Below are positions 16,566-25,245 of a stretch of DNA of 57,024 nucleotides, one piece after another. The stretch is from the NCBI GenBank assembly GCA_902779125.1, contig CACZAC010000010.1, forward strand, positions 1-57,024. Direction: 5' to 3'. The DNA is from an uncultured Bacteroidales bacterium. Its GTDB lineage: Bacteria > Bacteroidota > Bacteroidia > Bacteroidales > Muribaculaceae. Below the pieces are notes generated by a model that was given only the letters and a program-made list of their open reading frames with translations, made no database searches and was not told the origin of the DNA. The position numbers and the translations under genes are program-made. The stretch's first letter is position 1. Each line of letters begins with the position of its first letter.

Positions 16566-17153
16566 TTACTTTTTCTCGACCTTGAGCAACTGCACGTCAA
16601 AGATGAGCGTCGAGTTGGGTTGGATGGGACCGGTACCGTGGGGACCATAGGCGAGGTTGGAGGGGATGAACAGCCTGTAGGCAGCACCCTCACGCATCAG
16701 TTGCAGACCCTCGACCCAGCCGGGAATCACCTGACCGACAGCAAAGGTTGCGGGCTCGCCGCGCTCCACGCTGCTGTCAAACACGGTGCCGTCAATCAGT
16801 TTGCCGGTATAGTGTACAGTAACCACGTCGTTGGGACCAGGCTGCAAGCCGTCGCCTTCTTTCACGACCTGATACTGCAAGCCGCTGGCGGTGATTTTCA
16901 CGCCCTCGACCTCCTTGTTCTTTTCAAGGAATTCGCGACCCAAGCGCTCGTTCTGTTCAGCGCCCTGCTTCTCGAGATTGGTGAAAAATTCGGTGACAAT
17001 CTGCTTGGCCTCATCAAAGGTCATTTTCTGTTCTGCGCCTTCAAAAATGGCTCTCAGACCATCGGCGAAATCGTTGATATCCAGTTTCTTAATACCTGAG
17101 CCAATGAAGTTTCCTCCCATGCTCAAGCCCAGTGCATAACTCAGTTTATCCAT
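16566..17153 (-). CDS. FKBP-type peptidyl-prolyl isomerase, without signal peptide
   Basis: The 195-residue protein begins MDKLSYALGLSMGGNF with no signal peptide, so it is probably cytoplasmic. Residues 1-85 form an FKBP_N (Mip/FkpA-like) dimerisation region. They are followed by the catalytic domain: [63 protein letters not shown]. The last 110 residues are very similar to those of the next FKBP gene downstream, which indicates tandem duplication followed by relocation of one copy to the periplasm. It is first in the cluster, behind a clear promoter. Confidence 0.9.
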   Translation of the reverse strand: MDKLSYALGLSMGGNFIGSGIKKLDINDFADGLRAIFEGAEQKMTFDEAKQIVTEFFTNLEKQGAEQNERLGREFLEKNKEVEGVKITASGLQYQVVKEGDGLQPGPNDVVTVHYTGKLIDGTVFDSSVERGEPATFAVGQVIPGWVEGLQLMREGAAYRLFIPSNLAYGPHGTGPIQPNSTLIFDVQLLKVEKK

Positions 17154-17184
17154 TGAAAAATCTATCTTTTTTGTAAAAAACGGT

Positions 17185-17193
17185 GCAAAGATA
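17185..17193 (-). promoter_or_regulatory. -7 element of the FKBP cluster
   Basis: Minus strand TATCTTTGC, 31 bp before the start codon of the first FKBP gene. Confidence 0.6.
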
Positions 17194-17236
17194 CAGTAAA
17201 AAGTGAATTGGGTACACGTTTTTAGAAAATTTTTAC

Positions 17237-17245
17237 TATTTTTGC
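17237..17245 (+). promoter_or_regulatory. -7 element of the sirtuin gene
   Basis: TATTTTTGC, 50 bp before the ATG; divergent from the FKBP promoter. Confidence 0.55.
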
Positions 17246-17295
17246 TTTCACATTATATAAAAATATCCTGATACGAACTTAATCAACCTGTGACT

Positions 17296-18003
17296 ATGAG
17301 CAACAAGAAGAAATTAGTAATCTCGTCTGGAGCAGGCATCAGCGCCGAGAGCGGCATCAAGACTTTCCGCGACGCTGACGGCCTGTGGGAGAATTATCCG
17401 GTGATGGATGTGGCTAGCCATGAGGGTTTTCTGCGCAATCCGGCCCTAATCCACAAGTTCTATAACGAGAGGCGTGAGCAGTTGGTCAACGCACAGCCCA
17501 ATGCAGCCCATCTGGGCTTGGTAGAACTGGAAAAAGACTTTGACGTGCGCGTTATCACCCAAAACGTCGATGACCTGCACGAGCGTGCCGGTAGCAGCAA
17601 CGTGTTGCACTTGCATGGCGAATTGATGAAGGTGCGCTCGCTCAGGCATGAAGAGCGTGAATACACCCTGCCTTGCGATGACCTGACCGACAAGGGACTC
17701 GTGACGAGTGTTGATACGCTCGACCCCTATGGTGACCATGTACGCCCCCACATCGTCTTCTTCGGCGAGGCAGTGCCCAATATGGAAGCTGCTGCCCAGC
17801 TGGCGCATGACGCCGACATCTTTGTCGTTATCGGCACCTCGCTGGTGGTTTATCCCGCTGCAGCCCTCATCCAGTATGTGAAACGCGGTGTGCCCATCTA
17901 TTACATCGACCCCAATCCCGCTAGCGTCCCCAGCTGGGTGACCGTCATCCAGAAACCCGCTACCCAAGGCGTAGCCGACCTGATCGACATCCTGCGCAAG
18001 TGA
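17296..18003 (+). CDS. Sir2-family NAD-dependent protein deacylase
   Basis: The sirtuin removes acyl groups from lysines using NAD, giving nicotinamide and O-acyl-ADP-ribose. The NAD-binding opening SSGAGISAESGIKTFRD, ITQNVDDLHERAG (residues 88-100) and the catalytic His in HLHGEL (H107) are all present. The segment FYNERREQ contains a Y-x-x-R pair in the place that gives class III sirtuins their preference for succinyl or malonyl groups. The usual four zinc cysteines are missing (only PCDD is seen), as in several Bacteroidota sirtuins, so zinc is probably not bound. ATG at 17296 is preferred over a GTG two codons earlier. Confidence 0.88.
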   Translation: MSNKKKLVISSGAGISAESGIKTFRDADGLWENYPVMDVASHEGFLRNPALIHKFYNERREQLVNAQPNAAHLGLVELEKDFDVRVITQNVDDLHERAGSSNVLHLHGELMKVRSLRHEEREYTLPCDDLTDKGLVTSVDTLDPYGDHVRPHIVFFGEAVPNMEAAAQLAHDADIFVVIGTSLVVYPAAALIQYVKRGVPIYYIDPNPASVPSWVTVIQKPATQGVADLIDILRK

Positions 18004-18028
18004 CGCGACTGAAACCTGGAAGAAAAAT

Positions 18029-18065
18029 GAGAGCCTGAGACTTAACTGCCTCAGGCTCTCGTTTT
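18029..18065. terminator. Bidirectional terminator
   Basis: GAGAGCCTGAG pairs with CTCAGGCTCTC; T runs follow on both strands. It lies between the sirtuin gene and the converging DUF285-repeat gene. Confidence 0.85.
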
Positions 18066-18079
18066 TACTGTTTTCTTGT

Positions 18080-19420
18080 CTACCAACTATGTTTGAGTAG
18101 GTAGTCGAGGAGGGCGGTGACATCATTGATGCTGATGTCATCGTCCAGGTCACAGTCGGCGGCTTCAAGTATGATTGAGGAGGCGTTGCCCGAGAGTAGG
18201 TAGTCAAGCAGGGTGGTGACATCATCGATGCTTACGGTCTCGTCACCGTTCACGTCGCCGCGCAGGGTAACACCCTTCTCGGTGAAATAGCCCGGATTAG
18301 CTGGACCGCCATCGATGCGGGCGTAAGACTTGTCCGTATGATTCTTGTCAAAGACGGTTCCCATTCCTCCCACCAGTGAAGTACAATTGGTGAACATGCG
18401 TTCAGACCATTCACCATAGACGTAAGCAGTGGTCCATCCCGTGCCTGCATAGATGGTGGTCAGGCTTGAGCAGTTGGCAAACATGTCGTTCATGTACCAA
18501 ACATGGGCGGTGTTCCATCCCGAGATGTCAAGCGTGGTCAGGCGCGTGCAGCCTGAGAACATATATTGCGTGTTCTCGAGACTGGTGGTGTTCCATCCCG
18601 AAAGGTTGAGTGAGGTTAAGTTTACGCAATTGTTGAACATGTTATGCATGTCGATAGCACTGGCGGTATTGAAGCCCGAGACGTCGAGTGAGGTGAGACT
18701 CGAGCAGCCTGAGAACATGCTTCCCATGGTCATTACCTTGCTTGTGTTCCAGCCCGAGAGATTGAGAGAGGTCAGCCCTCGGCAATCGTAGAACATCTGC
18801 GTCATGGTGGTGACATTGGAGGTATTGAAGCCCGAGAGGTCGAGTGAGGTTAAGCTTACACATTCATTGAACATGTAGTACATGTCGATGACTCTGGCAG
18901 TGTTGAAACTCGATAGGTCGAGTGAGGTAAGACTTGAGCAGAAGTTGAACATCGAGCCCATGTCGAGGACATTGGCGGTGTTCCATCCCGAGAGATTGAG
19001 CGAAGTCAGACTCTCGCAGTAGATGAACATCTCGTACATATCGGTGACATTGGCAGTGTTCCACCCCGACAGGTCAAGCGAGGTTAGGCTTGAGCAGTCG
19101 CGGAACATTCTATTGGCACTTGTCATCTCGCTGGTGTTGACGCGACTCAGGTCCATGCTCTCGCATTGATTGAAATTATAAAACAACTGCGAGCAGTCGC
19201 CAGTGAAACTCACCTCACTTGTAGCCATGACGCTCTTGACGGCTGTATTGGTCACGTCGTTGCCCCAACGGTCCCAGTTGTTGAATTCGCCCCAGTTGAG
19301 CGTTAGCGCACCGGTGGCGCGGTCAAAGGTGTACTTCGGAATACCGGTAACGTCAGCAGTCGCAGCCTGAGACGCAAATCCAATAAAGAGCGCAACAAGT
19401 AATATTAATTCTTTTTTCAT
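18080..19420 (-). CDS. Exported DUF285/BspA-like repeat protein with C-terminal dockerin-like module
   Basis: The 446-residue product starts MKKELILLVALFIGFASQAATA, a signal peptide; an in-frame ATG four codons upstream is less suitable. About nine repeats of roughly 24 residues follow, each like M-F-x-x-C-S/x-S-L-T-S-L-D-L-S-G-W/F-N-T-x-x-V, the DUF285 surface-protein repeat. The C-terminal 61 residues (18083-18265) are dockerin-like: DVNGDETVSIDDVTTLLDYL, then a second half-repeat LDDDISINDVTALLDYLL. The first half-repeat keeps the calcium ligands; the second starts D-L-D-D-D and is more divergent. The protein is probably a surface adhesin or ligand-binding protein. The repeats are also very similar in DNA (about 72 bp), so the number of units could vary. 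Confidence 0.85.
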   Translation of the reverse strand: MKKELILLVALFIGFASQAATADVTGIPKYTFDRATGALTLNWGEFNNWDRWGNDVTNTAVKSVMATSEVSFTGDCSQLFYNFNQCESMDLSRVNTSEMTSANRMFRDCSSLTSLDLSGWNTANVTDMYEMFIYCESLTSLNLSGWNTANVLDMGSMFNFCSSLTSLDLSSFNTARVIDMYYMFNECVSLTSLDLSGFNTSNVTTMTQMFYDCRGLTSLNLSGWNTSKVMTMGSMFSGCSSLTSLDVSGFNTASAIDMHNMFNNCVNLTSLNLSGWNTTSLENTQYMFSGCTRLTTLDISGWNTAHVWYMNDMFANCSSLTTIYAGTGWTTAYVYGEWSERMFTNCTSLVGGMGTVFDKNHTDKSYARIDGGPANPGYFTEKGVTLRGDVNGDETVSIDDVTTLLDYLLSGNASSIILEAADCDLDDDISINDVTALLDYLLKHSW

Positions 19421-19553
19421 AAGCCGAAACATGATTTGGTTATTGATTAGAATGATAGGAAATTAAGTTATTATTCTTGAGAGGTCTCAACAATGGAAGA
19501 ATCAAATGCTTGCCCTTCGTCATTGAAAGGCAATCGTTTATCCAATAAACTGT

Positions 19554-19584
19554 AACGGGGCAAGCGGTAATCGTTTGCCCCGTT
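19554..19584 (-). terminator. Terminator of the small lipoprotein gene
   Basis: AACGGGGCAA pairs with TTGCCCCGTT just after the stop codon at 19590. The rest of the 170-bp gap to the next gene shows nothing further. Confidence 0.65.
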
Positions 19585-19589
19585 AAATC

Positions 19590-19946
19590 TTAGTCCTTGA
19601 ATTTGATGATGGTATCCTCGCCGGCGCGTATGTGGATGACATCTTGGAATAGCAGCCGCTCATTTTCTTCTCGTATCATCAGCATGCGCGTGCCCTGTTG
19701 CGCACCGTAGCGCATACCCTTGACTTCACCGTCAACAATTTCGGCGGTCGAGGCGAGGAAGGTCTTGTTCAGGCCAGAAATGTTGACCCACAAGTTGTCA
19801 TACTGTTTGCCAGACTCGCTAACAAACACCAGGTAACCGAAGGTGTCTCTTGTCTGGTAGTCCTTGGCCAACTTATAGCTGTTGCCTGAGCACGAACAGA
19901 GCAACAGGCAAATGAAACATCCCAGTGTCAAGAGTCCCCTTTTCAT
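19590..19946 (-). CDS. Small lipoprotein of unknown function
   Basis: The 118-residue protein has a signal peptide and lipobox (LLTLGCFICLLLCSCSGN; lipidated Cys near residue 19). A small beta-rich domain follows (GYLVFVSESGKQYDNLWVNISG, MLMIREENERLLFQDVIHI). No family was recognised. It starts 22 bp downstream of the stop codon of the threonine dehydrogenase gene on the same strand and is probably cotranscribed with it. Confidence 0.7.
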   Translation of the reverse strand: MKRGLLTLGCFICLLLCSCSGNSYKLAKDYQTRDTFGYLVFVSESGKQYDNLWVNISGLNKTFLASTAEIVDGEVKGMRYGAQQGTRMLMIREENERLLFQDVIHIRAGEDTIIKFKD

Positions 19947-19968
19947 CTCTCGTTAGAGCCCTTTGCCT

Positions 19969-20928
19969 TTACTTTTTGAGACCGAATTTGATGCGCAGTT
20001 TCTCAATCATGTCAACGGTCATGGCGTCGAGGTCATACTCGGGCTTCCAATCCCACTCAACACGGGCGCAGGTGTCATCCAGCTTGTTGGGCCAGCTGTC
20101 GGCAATGCTTTGACGCAACGGGTCAACTTCATATACCATCTCAAATTCGGGAATGTACTCCTTGATCTTGTGGTAGATAACCTCGGGGTCAAAACTCATC
20201 GAGGCAATGTTGAACGAGTTGCGGTGAACCAGACGCGACGGGTCGGCTTCCATAATCTCGATGGCTGCGCGCAGGGCGTCGGGCATGTACATCATGTCCA
20301 TCAACGTGCCGGCAGCGATGGGGCAGGTGAATTTCTTGCCTTGTACGGCACTGTAGTAGATGTCCACTGCATAGTCGGTCGTGCCGCCACCCGGAGGAGT
20401 AACGTAACTGATCAGACCGGGGAAGCGCACCGAGCGGGTGTCAACACCGAACTTCAGCGCATAGTAATTGCTCAGCAACTCACCGGTGACCTTGGTCACA
20501 CCGTACATCGTGCGCGGCTGCTGGATGGTGTCCTGGGGAGTGCCGTCCTTGGGTGCGTTGGGACCGAAAGAGCCGATGCTGCTGGGGGTGAACACGGCGC
20601 AATGCTTCTCGCGAGACACTTCCAGCACGTTCATCAGACCGTCGATACCGATGTGCCATGCCAACTGGGGCTTGTTTTCAGCAACGGCGCTCAGCAGGGC
20701 AGCCAGGTTATAAATCGTGTCAATGTTGTACTTGTCCACTACAGCGCCAATCTGTTGTGCATTGGTGATGTCAACGATTTCCGAGGGACCGCTCTCTGCG
20801 AGTTCGCCCTTGGGCTCAGCACCGGGGATATAGCCAGCCACGACATTACCAGTGTAGATGCCTCTCAACTTCATTGTCAGCTCCGAACCGATTTGTCCTG
20901 TCGAGCCGATGATAAGGATATTCTTCAT
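19969..20928 (-). CDS. tdh: L-threonine 3-dehydrogenase, SDR (epimerase-like) type
   Basis: The enzyme oxidises L-threonine with NAD to 2-amino-3-ketobutyrate, the substrate of Kbl. The 319-residue protein begins with the NAD-binding motif IIGSTGQIGSELT (residues 6-18). It has the catalytic pair Y142 and K146 in MYGVTKVTGE, preceded by TPSSIGSFGP. The segment GGGTTDYAVDIYYSAV is typical of the short-chain threonine dehydrogenases rather than UDP-sugar epimerases. Its pathway partner kbl is 18 kb away and frameshifted. In that case 2-amino-3-ketobutyrate would decarboxylate to aminoacetone unless another ligase exists. A plain UDP-glucose epimerase-like function is the main alternative. Confidence 0.83.
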   Translation of the reverse strand: MKNILIIGSTGQIGSELTMKLRGIYTGNVVAGYIPGAEPKGELAESGPSEIVDITNAQQIGAVVDKYNIDTIYNLAALLSAVAENKPQLAWHIGIDGLMNVLEVSREKHCAVFTPSSIGSFGPNAPKDGTPQDTIQQPRTMYGVTKVTGELLSNYYALKFGVDTRSVRFPGLISYVTPPGGGTTDYAVDIYYSAVQGKKFTCPIAAGTLMDMMYMPDALRAAIEIMEADPSRLVHRNSFNIASMSFDPEVIYHKIKEYIPEFEMVYEVDPLRQSIADSWPNKLDDTCARVEWDWKPEYDLDAMTVDMIEKLRIKFGLKK

Positions 20929-20973
20929 TTCAGTAAAAGTATATGTCTAGGTCTATGTTTTGTTAATCGTGGC

Positions 20974-20982
20974 ACAAAAATA
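20974..20982 (-). promoter_or_regulatory. -7 element of tdh
   Basis: Minus strand TATTTTTGT preceded at 19 bases by TTGC. It lies 45 bp before the tdh start. The remaining gap to dnaX (to 21357) holds an AACGTTACGTTAACGTT near-palindrome at 21143-21160 and no gene. Confidence 0.6.
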
Positions 20983-21317
20983 CACCAATTCTCAATATTG
21001 TGCAACACCAACCCTAAAAAATGTTGGCCGATGTGACAGTATTTCTTGTATTTCTTGTGTCCCTCTTGCTTTTTGCCATTGACTGGGTGCGGGCGGTTGA
21101 TTACCTTTTGCAGCGCTAGGGATGGTTATGAGTTATTGCTTTTAACGTTACGTTAACGTTTCCGCGCGCCCTAATTTGTGGGAAAAGTGGATATGGCTTT
21201 TCTTATAGTCCGTGGAAATCAACCAGTTGGAAAAAAGGCTGTAAGGATGCCGTTTTGCTTTTTGACGAGCTGATTGAAAAAATAAGGTGACGTGAAAGGA
21301 TGTTCGAGGAAAAGTAT

Positions 21318-21326
21318 TATCTTTGC
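21318..21326 (+). promoter_or_regulatory. -7 element of dnaX
   Basis: TATCTTTGC, 31 bp before the ATG of dnaX. Confidence 0.6.
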
Positions 21327-21357
21327 AGATTAGATAAATAGTTTTTTTTCAATCCTC

Positions 21358-23193
21358 ATGAGCGAGAAGTATATCGTTTCGGCGCGTAAATACAGGCCCT
21401 CGACGTTTCGCAGTGTCGTGGGACAGCAGTCGTTGACCCACACGTTGAAGACCGCGATTGCCAGCGGACGGTTGGCACATGCTTACCTCTTCTGCGGACC
21501 GAGGGGTGTAGGCAAGACAACCTGTGCCCGTATCTTTGCCAAGACCATCAACTGTGAGCATCCCACGCCTGAGGGCGAGGCTTGCAACGAGTGCCCGTCC
21601 TGCAAGGCGTTCAACGAACAGCGGTCCTACAACATCAACGAGTTGGATGCCGCATCAAACAATAGCGTGGACAACATCCGAGATTTGACCGACCAGGTGC
21701 GTATCCCGCCACAGACGGGGCGTTACCGTGTCTTCATCATCGATGAGGTTCACATGCTGTCTCAGGCCGCTTTTAATGCCTTCCTCAAGACCCTTGAGGA
21801 ACCGCCCGAGTATGCCATCTTTATCCTTGCCACTACCGAGAAACAGAAGGTCATACCGACCATCCTGTCGCGTTGCCAGATTTATGATTTCGCACGCATC
21901 ACAGTGCCCGACATCGTGCAGCAGCTTCAGTATGTCTGTGAACAGGAGAATATTGAGGCAGAGCCTGCAGCGCTCAATGTCATCGCACAGAAAGCTGACG
22001 GCGCTATGCGCGACGCCTTGTCAATCTTCGACCAGGTGGCAGCTTCCACCGAGGGTCACATCACTTATCAGAGTGCCCTTGATAATCTCAACGTGCTGGA
22101 TTATGACTACTATTTCAGGCTCGTTGAGATGTTCCTCACGGGTGATGTCAATGAGGCGTTGCTGATTTACAAGGAAATACGCGACAAGGGCTTTGACTCA
22201 CAATTCTTCATCAACGGATTGGCACAGCACCTGCGCGACTTGATGGTGGCGAGCACACCCAAAACCCGGCGATTGCTTGAGATGAATGACGAGGTCGCTC
22301 AGCAGTATGGCGTTCAGAGTGCCAAGTTGACTCCGGCTTTCTACTATCGTGCACTCGACCTGTGCAATACTTGTGACCTGAATTACCGCAATGCCAGCAG
22401 CAAGCAGTTGCTGGTGGAACTCACGTTAATCAAGTTGTGCCAGCTCGTTAAGGCGCCCCAGCCTCAGGCCACGGCACAACCGCCGTTGCAGAAGATGGCC
22501 CCTGCTGCAGCCCCCGCATCTCAACCCGTTCAGCCCCAGCGCCCTGCTCCGGCTCAGCGCCCTGTGTCGCAACAACCGGCTGCTCCGCAACCCCAAGCTC
22601 CACATCCAGCCCAGCCCGATATACCCCAGGCTCCACATCCAGCCCAAGCTGGCGTGCCTCAGCCGCCTCATCCTGCCCAAATGGCCTTGCCGACGGCTAC
22701 AGCCCCGGGGCGACCGATGCCTAATGCATTAGGCAACAAGCCCCGCATTATGGTGAATGTGCCCAATGTTGCAGTGGCTGATACTCAGGCTGCCGCCGGT
22801 TCCGGCTCTGCTCAGGCACCACGCAGCCAAGCCTTCACCGAGGAGCAGTTGCAGTCCGCTTGGCAAGAATACATCCAGCAGCACCCGCAGGAACGGGCTT
22901 TGGTAACCACTATGTCCTATGCGTTGCCGCAACGCGCTGAAGCCGAAAGACATTATGTGATGACTGTGGGAAGCCCCACCGAGCAGAAAAATGTTGAGGA
23001 GCACAAGGAGGCGTTGGTAAGATTCCTGAGTGAAGCACTGCATAATGATTTACTCACGCTTGATGTGAAAGTGAGCGAGACGCCCATCGAGACGCCCAAG
23101 ATTCTGTCGCCTCGCGAGGTGGTGGAGGAAATCAAGCAACATAATCCCAGATTCACCCAGTTCCTGAAGGATTTCGACCTGGGATTGGCGTGA
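21358..23193 (+). CDS. dnaX: DNA polymerase III subunit gamma/tau
   Basis: This is the clamp-loader ATPase of the replicative polymerase. The 611-residue protein has Walker A GPRGVGKT (residues 47-54) and the zinc module C66, C76, C79, C82 (NCEHPTPEGEACNECPSC). It also has Walker B IIDEVH (127-132) and the sensor/arginine-finger motif LSRCQ (170-174). A proline/alanine/glutamine-rich linker (about 370-480, with PHPAQ repeats) leads to a C-terminal tau-like region. No frameshift signal for a separate gamma form was identified. It is transcribed alone, with its own promoter and a terminator. Confidence 0.95.
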   Translation: MSEKYIVSARKYRPSTFRSVVGQQSLTHTLKTAIASGRLAHAYLFCGPRGVGKTTCARIFAKTINCEHPTPEGEACNECPSCKAFNEQRSYNINELDAASNNSVDNIRDLTDQVRIPPQTGRYRVFIIDEVHMLSQAAFNAFLKTLEEPPEYAIFILATTEKQKVIPTILSRCQIYDFARITVPDIVQQLQYVCEQENIEAEPAALNVIAQKADGAMRDALSIFDQVAASTEGHITYQSALDNLNVLDYDYYFRLVEMFLTGDVNEALLIYKEIRDKGFDSQFFINGLAQHLRDLMVASTPKTRRLLEMNDEVAQQYGVQSAKLTPAFYYRALDLCNTCDLNYRNASSKQLLVELTLIKLCQLVKAPQPQATAQPPLQKMAPAAAPASQPVQPQRPAPAQRPVSQQPAAPQPQAPHPAQPDIPQAPHPAQAGVPQPPHPAQMALPTATAPGRPMPNALGNKPRIMVNVPNVAVADTQAAAGSGSAQAPRSQAFTEEQLQSAWQEYIQQHPQERALVTTMSYALPQRAEAERHYVMTVGSPTEQKNVEEHKEALVRFLSEALHNDLLTLDVKVSETPIETPKILSPREVVEEIKQHNPRFTQFLKDFDLGLA

Positions 23194-23217
23194 CGTTGAC
23201 CTGGTAATAGTAAAAAC

Positions 23218-23251
23218 AGCCCAATTGGTTGAAAATGAAACCAATTGGGCT
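23218..23251. terminator. Bidirectional hairpin between dnaX and the CotH gene
   Basis: AGCCCAATTGGTT pairs exactly with AACCAATTGGGCT; the two converging genes both end beside it. Confidence 0.75.
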
Positions 23252-23259
23252 ATTTCTGT

Positions 23260-25191
23260 TTATCTGATACTGTTGATGGATGCGGCTTTGACTGTGAAGA
23301 AGTTGTCGCTGTTGTTTTTCAGCAGATTATATTCACCGTGGTTACCCCATGGGGCGGGTTTGTCCTCGATGACGGTGTCCTCGCCTGTATCGTTGTCGAT
23401 GTACTGAGCAATGCGGGCTTGCCAGGAACGGATGCGAGCCTGTGACGAGGCGCGGTCCATCATGGCATTGCCGTTGGCGACAAGTTCTTTCAGGTGAGCG
23501 ACGTAGATTGCCTTGAAATCGTTGAATTTGAGTACTCTGGCAATGAGGGGATTGTTGTCGTTGCCCCAGTGAAGCGGATCTTGGCGTCCTGCGTCGTTCT
23601 GCACGCCACAGCGCAGGCTGGTGCCCAAAGTGTTGTCGTAGTCATAGGGAATAAAGAAGAACTTGTAGCCCGTCGTTTCGGTGCCGTTGAAATAGATGTA
23701 ATAGTTGTTGGCATTGTTCCAGTAGTCGTCCCACATGCCCACGGCAACATTGACGGCGTAGGTTTTGAGCAACAAATCGATGTCGGTAGCCTGTTGAATC
23801 CAGGTGTAGAACTCGTTGTCACTCAGGTTGCAGACCTTATCCATGAAGTCCACCAGTTGGTCTTTGGCATGATAGAACTCATCAGTCTGCGTCTCGAGTG
23901 TGTAGGCATGGCGGTCATCGGTGTCATCGTCATACCAGATGTCGCCATTGGGATTGTTGAGACCTGCTGCTGAGTTGCGGCACTTCCACAGGTAGCCCTT
24001 GTCGCTGCCAAAGCGTCCTTTTCTGTCCTTGACGTAGCGTTTGTCGATAGGCTCGAGCAATTCATACACACCATAGTAGGCTTCCTTGCTGTCGCCCTCG
24101 ACATGGAGCCACAGGCGGCAGTAGTTGCTACGGATGGCGGTCCACACGCCTGCTCGGCGGAACAATTCGTAGCAGAACATCTCGCGCACATAGGCCGGGT
24201 CGTCCTTGAACCACTTGAGATGAAGTTTGCGCACCCCTTGGATAGTATGGGCATCATCATCGACATATTTGCGCAGGTTTACCCCAAAATGGGCGTGGTG
24301 CCAGTCGGTGTTGTCACGCTGGTGCATTTGTCCGTACCAGCCCTCGGGACGGCGGCGCGAGGTGTTGCCCTTGATGCGCAATCCCACATTGTCGATGATA
24401 GTGGTCTCACCATCCTTGGTAAATGCCAGTGAGGCCATCACATATTTGGTCGTGAAGGCATTGGCATCATACAGAGCCAGCAACCTGTTCCACTCGTCCA
24501 GACTCACCGTGATGTGGATTTCGGGTATGGCTTCATCGTCCCACACATAATCATAACCCTCCTTGACAGGAACAGGGAAACTATTCCCCAATATGTAGTT
24601 GATAATTAACGATATATCAGCAATTGACAACTCGTTGTCACGGTTTACGTCTGCACGCTTGAATATGTCATAGTTGACGTGGCCGCCCAGTATGATGTTA
24701 ATCACCGAAGTCACGTCGGCTACGGTGATTTCTCCATCGCCATTCACATCGCCTAAACTGAGCGAGAACGGGTCAGGCATTGCCGGCTCTACATACTCCT
24801 TGATGGAAAATGTGAGTCTGTTGAGGTTGAACGTGAATGTGTAGTCCTGGCCGTTGCCGGTGAACTTGTAAGAGTGGTTGTTGTTGCTCTTCTGTGTCGT
24901 GTATTCGTTGTCAAGGAATACTTCTTGGCTACCATTGCCATTTGGGCCATAGCGATAGGTGGAATTAAACACGTTCCAGTCGCTGGCCTGGCCGTCGGCA
25001 AACACAAACCACACTGTGCCGCTGATGTTGGTGGTAAGGGTATAGATGCCATTCCCTTCATCGGTCATCTCGATGCCATTTCCGGGGTTCCAGTCACCGA
25101 AGGGATGATTACCGACCATATAGATGGCTGCCTGTGCCGGCATGAAGGCCAGCACAAGCGCCATGATGGTCAATAGATAATACTTCTTCAT
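23260..25191 (-). CDS. Exported CotH-kinase-fold protein with an internal dockerin-like module
   Basis: The 643-residue protein has a signal peptide (LLTIMALVLAFMPAQA) and an N-terminal beta domain of carbohydrate-binding appearance (residues 22-135, AIYMVGNHPFGDWNPGNGIE). A dockerin-like pair follows at 147-203 (DVNGDGEITVADVTSVINII, DVNRDNELSIADISLIINYI). The CotH domain spans about 215-600, with LRIKGNTSRRRPEGWYGQ, LHLKWFKDDPAYVREMFCYE and the metal-binding-style FIPYDYDNTLGTSL. In CotH of Bacillus this fold phosphorylates spore-coat proteins; in secreted Bacteroidales proteins the substrate is unknown. It ends beside dnaX and follows the gamma carbonic anhydrase gene by 54 bp. Confidence 0.85.
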   Translation of the reverse strand: MKKYYLLTIMALVLAFMPAQAAIYMVGNHPFGDWNPGNGIEMTDEGNGIYTLTTNISGTVWFVFADGQASDWNVFNSTYRYGPNGNGSQEVFLDNEYTTQKSNNNHSYKFTGNGQDYTFTFNLNRLTFSIKEYVEPAMPDPFSLSLGDVNGDGEITVADVTSVINIILGGHVNYDIFKRADVNRDNELSIADISLIINYILGNSFPVPVKEGYDYVWDDEAIPEIHITVSLDEWNRLLALYDANAFTTKYVMASLAFTKDGETTIIDNVGLRIKGNTSRRRPEGWYGQMHQRDNTDWHHAHFGVNLRKYVDDDAHTIQGVRKLHLKWFKDDPAYVREMFCYELFRRAGVWTAIRSNYCRLWLHVEGDSKEAYYGVYELLEPIDKRYVKDRKGRFGSDKGYLWKCRNSAAGLNNPNGDIWYDDDTDDRHAYTLETQTDEFYHAKDQLVDFMDKVCNLSDNEFYTWIQQATDIDLLLKTYAVNVAVGMWDDYWNNANNYYIYFNGTETTGYKFFFIPYDYDNTLGTSLRCGVQNDAGRQDPLHWGNDNNPLIARVLKFNDFKAIYVAHLKELVANGNAMMDRASSQARIRSWQARIAQYIDNDTGEDTVIEDKPAPWGNHGEYNLLKNNSDNFFTVKAASINSIR

Positions 25192-25245
25192 CTTGAATTC
25201 TGGTTGATTTGTTCTAGAGAATCTGGATACTCCAGATAGTCTGGG

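Noticed and set aside
19566-19579. LacI-operator-like GTAATCGTTTGC
   Set aside because: It is part of a terminator hairpin at a gene end and differs from the conserved site; likely chance.
20929-21357. Riboswitch or other RNA in the tdh-dnaX gap
   Set aside because: No recognisable conserved riboswitch core was seen; only two promoters and a short near-palindrome.
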